From the NCBI GenBank assembly GCA_003141795.1, contig PLNO01000023.1, forward strand, positions 9,754 through 21,569: a DNA stretch of 11,816 nucleotides, read 5' to 3'. Position numbers and translations under genes: made by a program. This DNA is from Spirochaetaceae bacterium (GTDB lineage Bacteria; Spirochaetota; Spirochaetia; SZUA-6; Fen-1364). Below are positions 5,921-11,816 of this stretch, piece after piece. The notes under the pieces are model-generated. The model did not search any database. It saw only the letters and a list, made by a program, of their open reading frames with translations, and was not told the DNA's origin. Numbering within the stretch: the first letter of the stretch is position 1; each line of letters starts with the position of its first letter.

Positions 5921-5947
5921 TTCTCTTCCCATCAAAGGGAAGGAGAG
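5921..5947 (+). promoter_or_regulatory. Possible hairpin covering the ribosome-binding site of the ABC ATPase gene
   Basis: CTTCCC (5925-5930) can pair with GGGAAG (5937-5942). Skipping one G at 5943 allows the stem to extend four more pairs, into GGAGAG (5942-5947), the Shine-Dalgarno sequence seven to twelve bases before the ATG at 5954. If the transcript starts upstream of 5921, the site would be masked. If TATTCT at 5919 is the real -10, the left arm is not transcribed and this hairpin does not exist. Confidence 0.35.
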
Positions 5948-5953
5948 TCACGG

Positions 5954-6904
5954 ATGAGCTTCGTCGAGGTTCTCGACCTCAGGAAGAGTTTTGGCAGCGT
6001 CGTCGCGGTGGACGGCGTGAGCTTCGGCATCGAGGAGGGGGAGCTCTTCAGCCTCCTCGGTCCGAACGGCGCCGGGAAGAGCACGTGCATCGGGATGCTG
6101 TCTGCGCTCGTCCCTCCCAGTGCGGGGGACGCCCGCATCGGGGGCATCTCCGTGCGGGAGAGGAGCCCCGCGCTGCGCCGACTTTTCGGCATCGTACCGC
6201 AGGAGATCGCCCTCTACGAGGAGCTCTCCGGCCGGGACAACCTCACATTCTGGGGGCGGCTGTACGGGCTTTCGGGCAGGGGACTGCGCTCCCGGGTGGA
6301 CACGCTCCTTGCCAGGGTCGGCCTTTCCGACCGGGCCCGTGATCCGGTCAAAGCCCTGTCAGGCGGCATGAAGCGGCGCCTGAACATCGCGGCAGGCATC
6401 ATCCACTCACCGCGCCTGGTCTTCATGGACGAGCCGACGGTCGGCATCGACCCGCAGAGCCGCCGCGCCGTGCTCGACCTCATCCTCGACCTGAGGCGGG
6501 AGGGCATGACGATCCTCTATACGACCCACTACATGGCGGAAGCCGAGGAGCTCTCCGATCGTGTCGGCATCATCGACCACGGGAAGCTGCTCGTCGTGGG
6601 CACCTGCAGGGAGCTCGCCCAGAGCGTGGGGGGTAGGGAGCGCCTCCGTGTCTCGCTGGCGGGAGACGAGGAGGGGGAGCGGCTGTCGGAGAAGCTTCGT
6701 TCCCTGCCCGGTCTCAGCGTGGAAACGGACGGGTCGCGCGTCACGGTGATCGCGCAGAAAGTGCGCACGCTGCTCCCCGCCGTCATCCAGGCGGCAGCCG
6801 AGGCGCGTGCGTCCCTGCACGACATCGAGATCAGGGAGCCGAACCTGGAGACGGTTTTCCTCACCTACACCGGGCGGGAGCTCGCGGCACAGGGGGCTGA
6901 GTGA
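5954..6904 (+). CDS. ABC exporter ATP-binding protein (DrrA/LnrL type)
   Basis: This is the 316-residue cytoplasmic motor of an ABC-2 type exporter. Walker A is GPNGAGKST (36-44). The signature LSGGMKRRLN begins at residue 135, Walker B is LVFMDEP with D159 and E160, and the switch His is H192 in TTHYMAEAEELSDRV. The last ~90 residues form the accessory domain typical of drug and antibiotic export ATPases, ending in EPNLETVFLTYTGREL. The ATG at 5954 has AAGGAGAG (5940-5947) six bases ahead. The stop overlaps the next gene by one base, so ATPase and permease are translationally coupled. With two permeases and a NarL-type two-component pair following, the set matches the B. subtilis LnrLMN + LnrJK (YfiLMN/YfiJK) arrangement that handles polyene-type membrane drugs. 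The actual substrate here is unknown. Confidence 0.93.
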   Translation: MSFVEVLDLRKSFGSVVAVDGVSFGIEEGELFSLLGPNGAGKSTCIGMLSALVPPSAGDARIGGISVRERSPALRRLFGIVPQEIALYEELSGRDNLTFWGRLYGLSGRGLRSRVDTLLARVGLSDRARDPVKALSGGMKRRLNIAAGIIHSPRLVFMDEPTVGIDPQSRRAVLDLILDLRREGMTILYTTHYMAEAEELSDRVGIIDHGKLLVVGTCRELAQSVGGRERLRVSLAGDEEGERLSEKLRSLPGLSVETDGSRVTVIAQKVRTLLPAVIQAAAEARASLHDIEIREPNLETVFLTYTGRELAAQGAE

Positions 6905-7665
6905 TGGCAGCCCTCGTCATTGCGCTCCAGGACATCCGTCGCGCGCTGCGCGATCCGCTGGGAATCCTCATGACACTCGCCGTGCCGTTCGTCCTCACCG
7001 TCGCTCTGGGGTTCGTTTCCGACAGGGCGCCGTTCGGCGTTCCACCCGTTGACGGCTTCGACGCCCTGTCCTACATCGCTCCGGGCATGGCGCTGTTTTT
7101 CATGATGATCACCGTGCGGCAGGCGGCGAAGACCGTCGCCGAAGATGCCGACAGGGGCGTGCGGGACCGCCTGCGCGTCGCTCCCATCAGCCAGGGCTCC
7201 ATTGCGGCAGGCACCATGGCGTCGCACGTCATCGTCATCTTCCTCCAGCTCTGCGTCCTGATCGCGGTTTCCACGGTCCTCTACGGGCTGCGCTGGGGAC
7301 CGCTCGGCACGGTGGTGCTCCTCTGTCTCATGCTCGCCGTCACCGGCGGCGGATGGGTCGGCATCCTGGTCGCCGTGGGACGCACGCCGCAGCGGATCAA
7401 TTCACTCGGCATGGCGCTCACCCTCGTGTTCGCCATCGTCAGTCGGAGCTTCGCCGCGGTGATCCCCACCTCGCCGTGGATGGACGGCGTGGCCCGCATC
7501 ACGCCGAACTACTGGGGCCTGCACGCCTTCTCGGCGCTCGCACTCGGGGGAGGCCTCTCCTCCATCGTTCAGGACATCGCGGCCCTCGCCCTGATGTGCG
7601 CCGTGCTCTGGGTCGGTGCTTCGCTGATTGGCCGCCGCCCTTTTGGCCGAAGGAGGACTGCATGA
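6904..7665 (+). CDS. ABC-2 type permease, first subunit
   Basis: This is a 253-residue membrane subunit of the exporter with about six helices. An N-terminal amphipathic start (ALQDIRRALRDP) leads into the first helix (GILMTLAVPFVLTVALGF). A short external loop follows, then the cytoplasmic connector (TVAEDADRGVRDRLRVAPIS) that docks on the ATPase in ABC-2 permeases, and then a block of four or five helices. It lacks the large external loop of the second permease, so the two are not duplicates. The ATG at 6904 overlaps the ATPase stop by one base, with GGGGG seven to eleven bases before it. A GTG at 6901 is possible but less well placed. The end overlaps the next gene as ATGA. Confidence 0.88.
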   Translation: MAALVIALQDIRRALRDPLGILMTLAVPFVLTVALGFVSDRAPFGVPPVDGFDALSYIAPGMALFFMMITVRQAAKTVAEDADRGVRDRLRVAPISQGSIAAGTMASHVIVIFLQLCVLIAVSTVLYGLRWGPLGTVVLLCLMLAVTGGGWVGILVAVGRTPQRINSLGMALTLVFAIVSRSFAAVIPTSPWMDGVARITPNYWGLHAFSALALGGGLSSIVQDIAALALMCAVLWVGASLIGRRPFGRRRTA

Positions 7666-8750
7666 ACCGCTTTCTTACACTTACCGCCAAGGACCTCAGG
7701 ATCAGGTTCACGTCACCCGTGACGCTCGTGTTCTTCCTCGTGCTGCCCCTGGTGTTCACCATCGTTCTTTCCGGCGGCGCATCCGCCGGACGCGGCACTC
7801 CCCCGCGGGATGCGCTCATTCTCGTCCAGGATCTTTCAAAGACCGCAGCGAGCACGGCGTTCGTCGCGCGTCTATCGGGCATGCCCGGCGTGCGCATCCG
7901 ACAGGTGATCGATCCGACCGACCTTCTGCGCAGCTCGGAACCCGACCTCCTGATCAGCCTGGACAAGGGTGGGGCCGCGGGCCTTACCGTGCGTTTCAGG
8001 TTGTCGCCATGGAAACCGGCGGGAAGCACGGCCGGCCGTGTGCGCACCTGGCTCGAGTCCGGAACCGCAGCCGCACCTGCGGCCGCGTCGGCCGCACCTA
8101 CGGCCGCGCCAGCGGCCCAGGATGCGGAGACTGCGACCTTCTCGTCGGCTGCCGCCACAAGCAATGCCGGTCAGATCATCACCTGGGTGCTCGTTCCCCT
8201 CCTGGGGATCGGCTCGAACTTCATCAGTGAGAGGCGCAGGGGGACGATGCGACGGATCCTCGCCACCCCGACCAGTAGCGCAACTACGATTGCGGCGACC
8301 GCCGCTGCGGAGGTGCTTGCCGCTCTCGTCCAGATCGGGTTGCTCGTGGCCTTCGGTGCCGTGGCGTTCCATCTGCCATGGCTGTCGCATCCAGCGGAGC
8401 TCATCGCCCTCAGCGTGGCGTTCTGCGTCGGGGGCGCGTCCCTCGGGGCGCTCCTGGGACTCTTCGCCCGTACCGAGCGGCAGGCGGGCTCGCTCGGGAT
8501 TGCCGTCGCCATGGTGCTCGCCGTGCTGGGTGGATGCTGGTACCCCGCGGCGCTCTTCCCCGCCGGACTGCGCGCGGTGACTGCCCTTGACCCGGCGGGC
8601 TGGGCCATGGACGGCTTCCTGGCCGTGCTGTCCCCCGCCGCATCGGCCGCTGGTGCATGGAAGAGCGCGGCCCTGTTGCTCTGCTTCAGTGCAGCGGTCC
8701 TCCTGCTCACACTCGGAGCCTCCCGTGTGAGACGCGTCTCTCTCGCATGA
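7662..8750 (+). CDS. ABC-2 type permease, second subunit with large external loop
   Basis: This is a 362-residue ABC-2 permease. One N-terminal helix (VTLVFFLVLPLVFTIVLSG) is followed by an external domain of about 130 residues and then five C-terminal helices from IITWVLVPLLGIGSNFIS onward. The connector ERRRGTMRRILATP after the second helix is the usual ATPase-docking segment of this family. The external domain ends in an alanine/proline-rich low-complexity linker encoded by a 21-bp tandem repeat. AGGAGG (7651-7656) lies five bases before the ATG, which overlaps the previous stop as ATGA. A longer upstream frame from 7353 runs inside the first permease and is not real. The stop at 8748-8750 abuts the kinase gene start region. 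Together with the first permease it probably forms a heterodimeric export channel. Confidence 0.88.
   Translation: MNRFLTLTAKDLRIRFTSPVTLVFFLVLPLVFTIVLSGGASAGRGTPPRDALILVQDLSKTAASTAFVARLSGMPGVRIRQVIDPTDLLRSSEPDLLISLDKGGAAGLTVRFRLSPWKPAGSTAGRVRTWLESGTAAAPAAASAAPTAAPAAQDAETATFSSAAATSNAGQIITWVLVPLLGIGSNFISERRRGTMRRILATPTSSATTIAATAAAEVLAALVQIGLLVAFGAVAFHLPWLSHPAELIALSVAFCVGGASLGALLGLFARTERQAGSLGIAVAMVLAVLGGCWYPAALFPAGLRAVTALDPAGWAMDGFLAVLSPAASAAGAWKSAALLLCFSAAVLLLTLGASRVRRVSLA
8070..8111 (+). repeat. 21-bp tandem repeat, two copies, in the second permease
   Basis: Two adjacent 21-base units (8070-8090 and 8091-8111) match at 18 of 21 positions and encode AAPAAAS then AAPTAAP in frame. They make a flexible linker at the end of the external loop, just before the second membrane helix. 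This looks like a recent in-frame duplication. Confidence 0.75.
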
Positions 8751-8752
8751 TG

Positions 8753-8761
8753 TGCTATACT
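8753..8761 (+). promoter_or_regulatory. Extended -10 promoter inside the operon, before the histidine kinase
   Basis: TGCTATACT is a near-consensus extended -10 with no clear -35 partner. It begins three bases after the permease stop and ends six bases before the GTG at 8768. It would let the kinase and regulator be made independently of the exporter, on a leaderless mRNA. Confidence 0.55.
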
Positions 8762-8767
8762 CGCGCG

Positions 8768-10024
8768 GTGAAGCCGGCAGTGCCTGCGCAGCGCACGAGC
8801 GCTGCGCGCTACACGATTCTGCATCTCTCGGCCTACCTGACCGTGCTGGGCGTATGTGTCGCCGAGGCGCTCGACATGGGCTTCACCGGCAGGTTCTATG
8901 CCACGGCGCTGCTGCTTGCAGCGTTCACCGTCATCGTCGTGATCGTCCTCAACGTCATCTACAGGCACGACCTCGCCGCCTTCATCGTGCTTTTGATCGC
9001 AGGGGCGGCAATCGCCGTCGGCATCATGCTCCTCGGGGCAAGCCCCGAGTTCGGGGCGATCCTTTTCTTCGTGCTGTGCGCGTTCGTGGCCATGCGCCTG
9101 CCCATCGCCGCCGCCCTGGGGTCATCGGGGCTTTCGGTCCTCCTGTTCCTCCTCTGCCTGCTGCTGAAGGGACGGAGGGAATGGCTGGCCGATGCCCTCA
9201 CGTTCGGCGCCGGCTATTTCGCCATTGTCGCCTTCGCCGTGGCATTCAGTCGCACGCAGGATGCGCGCAGAGCGAGCCAGCAGCTCGTGGTGGAGCTTAC
9301 GGCGTCGCAGGAGCGCCTGCGGAACCTCGCCATATTGGAGGAGCGGCAGCGGCTTGCCCGCGAGATGCACGACGCGGTCGGGCACAGGCTCACCGCTGCG
9401 GCAGTGCTTCTGGAAGGGGCGGGGAGGCTCATCGCCACCGATCCCGACAGGGCGACCCGCATGGTGGAGACCTCGCGGGAGCAGGTGCGGGAAGGCCTGG
9501 CAGAGCTGCGAACGGCCGTCTCGGCCCTGCGCGAAGGGGGAAGCGGCCGGCAGCCTGTCGCGGCCATCCTCCAGGCCCTCGTTTCCGTCTTTTCGCAGGC
9601 ATCGGAGGCGCAGGTGCGCCTGTCGATCCAGCCCGGGCTCGACGAGCCGGATCCCGAGCGCACGCTCGTCATCGTGCGCACGGCGCAGGAGGCGCTGACG
9701 AACATGCAGAAGCACGCCGCGGCCTCGAGCATCTCACTCGATCTCCTGCAGGGGCCGTCAGCCTATACGCTTTTGTGCTCGGACAATGGGCGCGGACCAG
9801 CGGCGGCCAGCCCGTCGGCGGAGGGTCCCGGCTCGGAGCCGCAGGATCCCTCGGCGCAGCCGGTGCCCGGTCCTGCCCCAAGCCGCCCCGCCGAAGGGGG
9901 GTTCGGGCTGGGCAACCTCCGCGCCCGGGCCGGCGCGCTGGGGGGCAGCGTGGAGCTCTCCCGCGGCACGCACGGGGGGGCCGTGCTCCGTCTGACGCTG
10001 CCTATCGGCGGTGCCCATGCCTGA
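8768..10024 (+). CDS. Membrane histidine kinase, HisKA_3 / NarL-LiaS-DesK type
   Basis: This is a 418-residue sensor kinase. Residues 1-~165 hold about five or six membrane helices with only short loops and no separate external sensor domain, so it probably senses within the membrane. The phosphorylation box is EERQRLAREMHDAVGH with H201. The ATPase domain has an N box (EALTNMQKHA, N312), a G1 box DNGRG (339-343) and a G2 box GFGLGN (378-383). About 34 residues rich in Pro, Ala, Ser and Gly lie between G1 and G2, longer than usual for the ATP lid of this class. The start is uncertain. The GTG at 8768 fits a leaderless transcript from the promoter at 8753, whereas the ATG at 8747 overlaps the permease stop as ATGA but has no Shine-Dalgarno. 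The next gene, its cognate regulator, overlaps the 3' end. It likely controls the upstream exporter. Confidence 0.9.
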   Translation: MKPAVPAQRTSAARYTILHLSAYLTVLGVCVAEALDMGFTGRFYATALLLAAFTVIVVIVLNVIYRHDLAAFIVLLIAGAAIAVGIMLLGASPEFGAILFFVLCAFVAMRLPIAAALGSSGLSVLLFLLCLLLKGRREWLADALTFGAGYFAIVAFAVAFSRTQDARRASQQLVVELTASQERLRNLAILEERQRLAREMHDAVGHRLTAAAVLLEGAGRLIATDPDRATRMVETSREQVREGLAELRTAVSALREGGSGRQPVAAILQALVSVFSQASEAQVRLSIQPGLDEPDPERTLVIVRTAQEALTNMQKHAAASSISLDLLQGPSAYTLLCSDNGRGPAAASPSAEGPGSEPQDPSAQPVPGPAPSRPAEGGFGLGNLRARAGALGGSVELSRGTHGGAVLRLTLPIGGAHA

Positions 10025-10682
10025 GCCGGGGATCCGTGTGCTTCTCGTCGACGATCAGCAGCTCATGCGTGAAGGCCTGCGCACACTTCTGGAGCTTGAG
10101 GAGGGAATCGTCGTGATCGGCGAGGCTGCAGATGGTGAGGCGGGTGTGGAGGCGTTCGGGAAGCTTTCGCCCGACGTCGTCCTCATGGACATCCGCATGC
10201 CGAGGATGGACGGCGTGGAGGCCACGCGGCGCATCCGGGGCAGGGACCCTTCCGCGCGGATCCTCGTGCTGACGACGTTCGACGAAGACGAGCTCGTCTT
10301 CCAGGCGGTGCGTGCCGGGGCGCGCGGGTACCTCCTGAAGGACGTCTCGGGCCACGAGCTGGCGGAGGCGGTCCGCAATGTCGCTTCGGGCGCCGGCGCC
10401 CTTCAGCCGACGGTGGCGCGCAAGGTCATGGACGCGTTTGCCCGCCTGGCGAGCTCAAGCCCCCCCGCCGTGTCGCACTTGCCGGACCCGATGTCGGCCC
10501 GCGAGATCGCGGTTCTCGCGCTTGTCGCTCAAGGGCTCAGCAACAAGGAGATCGCCGACCGCCTGTTCCTGGCGGAAGGCACGGTGAAGAACCATGTCAG
10601 CGCCATCCTCCAGAAGATCGACGCACGCGACCGCACACAGGCGGCTCTGAAGGCGCGGGAGCTGGGGCTGCTTCCGGAGTGA
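10017..10682 (+). CDS. NarL/FixJ-family response regulator (REC + LuxR-type HTH)
   Basis: This is a 221-residue cytoplasmic transcription regulator, partner of the kinase just upstream. The receiver domain has the acidic pair D12-D13 (VLLVDDQQ), the phospho-acceptor D58 (VLMDIRMPRMDG), T86 (VLTTF) and K108 (LLKD). A linker with several prolines leads to a LuxR-type helix-turn-helix from about residue 159 (MSAREIAVLALVAQGLSNKE, then EGTVKNHVSAIL). The ATG at 10017 was chosen because GGCGG (10007-10011) sits five bases ahead. A GTG at 10011 is also in frame. The start overlaps the kinase stop by eight bases, so the pair is coupled. The likely target is the exporter operon itself, possibly at the TGAC repeats near 5871-5911, though this is inferred. 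It ends six bases from the convergent hybrid kinase. Confidence 0.94.
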   Translation: MPEPGIRVLLVDDQQLMREGLRTLLELEEGIVVIGEAADGEAGVEAFGKLSPDVVLMDIRMPRMDGVEATRRIRGRDPSARILVLTTFDEDELVFQAVRAGARGYLLKDVSGHELAEAVRNVASGAGALQPTVARKVMDAFARLASSSPPAVSHLPDPMSAREIAVLALVAQGLSNKEIADRLFLAEGTVKNHVSAILQKIDARDRTQAALKARELGLLPE

Positions 10683-10688
10683 CGGGGC

Positions 10689-11816
10689 TCAGGGAGCGCG
10701 ATGCGTCGGGCCGGAGTCCAGAAGCTTCCTGACCCTGGCAAGGAGCTCGGAGGCGTCGATCGGCTTTTCGATAAGCTCAAGCCCCGCGTTGACGATGTCC
10801 TGATAGGCGACCATGTCGTTGGTGTACCCGGACATGTAGGCGACCTTGATCATCGGCCGTTCGGCGGTGAGCCGTTCGACGAGCTTACGCCCGCCCATCC
10901 CCGGCATGACCACGTCGGTGATGAGAAGATCGAAGGAGCTCGAATCCGCCAGGGCGACGGCGAGCGCCGCTTCCCCGTCCGCAGCGGGGACAACCGTGTA
11001 GCCGGCATTGCGGAGAATCAGCGTGACGAGGGAGCGCACCCCGTCGTCATCCTCTACGAAAAGGATCTTCTCCCTTCCCCTGAGGGGCGGCTTCGGGTGC
11101 GCCTCCACGGCGCCGGGATCCTTCTCCGCGCGATCCGTCCGGGGGATGAAGATGCTGAAGGCCGTGCCTGCGCCTACGGCGCTCTGCACCGCAAAACCAC
11201 CGCCTGATTGTTTGACGATCCCGTAGGCGGTGGAGAGCCCGAGGCCCGTGCCCTTGCCGGGCTCTTTGGTGGTGAAAAAAGGCTCGAACAGGTGCCCCAT
11301 CGTATTCGCATCCATCCCCTTCCCCGTGTCGGAGACGGAGAGGCACACGTGATCCCCCGCGCCGATGTCCGTGTGGAGCCGGATGAAATCCTCGCCCACC
11401 ACGACGTTCCTCGTCCCGATGGAAAGCACGCCCCCCTCCGGCATCGCGTCCCGTGCGTTCACGGCGAGGTTCATCACCACCTGCTCGATGCGGGCGGGAT
11501 CGACCCTGACGGGCCAGAGGCGCTCCTCAAGGTCCAGCGTGACCTCGACGTCCTCCCCGATCATGCGGCCGAGCATCTTTTGCAGGTTGCTGAGCAGATC
11601 GTTGAGGTCGACGACGCGCGGCTGCAGAGTCTGGCGCCGGCTGAAGGCGAGGAGCTGCTGCGTCAGCCCCGCGGCGCGGACGGCGGCCTTGCGCACCTCC
11701 GTGATGTACTCACGCTCGGGAGTGCCATCGGTCGCACCGCTGGCGAGGAGGTCGCAGTATCCGTAGATCGCGGTGAGGATGTTGTTGAAGTCGTGGGCCA
11801 CCCCGCCGGCGAGCTG
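10689..11816 (-). CDS. Hybrid histidine kinase, C-terminal part (HisKA-HATPase-REC), 5' end outside window
   Basis: This is the last 375 residues of a hybrid sensor kinase. The frame is open to the window edge and the codons before the GTG at 11801 read QLAGG, so that GTG is the Val of the H box and not a start. The order is: phosphorylation helix with GGVAHDFNN (His codon 11795-11793), ATPase domain with N box (VVMNLAVNARDAMPEGG), G1 (DTGKGM), F box (FEPFFTTKEPGKGTGLGLST), then a receiver domain with the acidic cluster VEDDD, phospho-acceptor Asp in ITDVVMPGMGG (codon 10916-10914) and Lys in EKPID. This is the common NtrB-like kinase class with a C-terminal receiver. The sensor part (PAS or other) lies beyond the window. 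It has no visible link to the ABC system and faces it tail to tail. Confidence 0.94.
   Translation of the reverse strand, partial: QLAGGVAHDFNNILTAIYGYCDLLASGATDGTPEREYITEVRKAAVRAAGLTQQLLAFSRRQTLQPRVVDLNDLLSNLQKMLGRMIGEDVEVTLDLEERLWPVRVDPARIEQVVMNLAVNARDAMPEGGVLSIGTRNVVVGEDFIRLHTDIGAGDHVCLSVSDTGKGMDANTMGHLFEPFFTTKEPGKGTGLGLSTAYGIVKQSGGGFAVQSAVGAGTAFSIFIPRTDRAEKDPGAVEAHPKPPLRGREKILFVEDDDGVRSLVTLILRNAGYTVVPAADGEAALAVALADSSSFDLLITDVVMPGMGGRKLVERLTAERPMIKVAYMSGYTNDMVAYQDIVNAGLELIEKPIDASELLARVRKLLDSGPTHRAP

Noticed and set aside
8752..10116. 454-codon plus-strand frame overlapping the histidine kinase
   Set aside because: It is an Arg/Gly/Ala-rich shadow in the +1 frame of a kinase with all expected motifs.
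10683..10688. Terminator between the response regulator and the convergent hybrid kinase
   Set aside because: The gap is only six bases and no stem-loop with a T-run is visible around either stop.

Overview
The window is a GC-rich bacterial chromosome segment. Most third codon positions are G or C, and GTG starts occur alongside ATG. Nothing in it fixes a phylum. The gene set (Cu+ ATPase with CsoR, M20 peptidase, class II aldolase, ABC exporter with a NarL-type two-component system, hybrid histidine kinase) would suit a free-living environmental bacterium, and no ribosomal or other strong taxonomic marker is present. Both ends cut through genes: a copper ATPase on the left and a hybrid histidine kinase on the right.

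Layout. (1) 3-1726, plus strand: a tight copper operon made of the C-terminal part of a CopA-type Cu+ ATPase, a CsoR repressor and a 54-residue YHS-domain protein. (2) 1794-2849, plus strand: an EamA/DMT membrane transporter with a 74-residue tail holding 27 histidines. (3) 2889-3329, minus strand: a stand-alone ChrB-type chromate-resistance domain protein, convergent with the transporter. (4) 3426-4805, minus strand: an M20 zinc carboxypeptidase. Its promoter is back to back with that of (5) a class II aldolase at 4933-5841, plus strand. (6) 5954-10682, plus strand: a five-gene unit of ABC ATPase, two ABC-2 permeases, a membrane histidine kinase and a LuxR/NarL-type response regulator. Its gene content matches the LnrJKLMN (YfiJKLMN) class of membrane-drug sensing and export systems. 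(7) 10689-11816, minus strand: the 3' part of a HisKA-HATPase-REC hybrid kinase that ends six bases from the response regulator stop.

How they work together. The left third reads as a metal and metalloid handling block: Cu+ efflux, Cu-sensing repression, a small metal-binding protein, a His-rich transporter and a chromate-resistance domain. The right half is a self-contained sense-and-export unit. Its kinase is almost all membrane segments with no large external sensor domain, so it probably senses stress in the membrane and controls the exporter encoded just upstream.

The most interesting structural signal is in the start regions. Three unrelated genes (DMT transporter, M20 peptidase, histidine kinase) have a -10 element only 6-7 bases before the start codon, which predicts leaderless mRNAs. 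Other genes here (CsoR, YHS, ChrB, ABC ATPase, both permeases) have good Shine-Dalgarno sequences. No tRNA, rRNA, CRISPR array, insertion sequence or transposase was seen. The longest stretch without a gene is about 127 bases (4806-4932).
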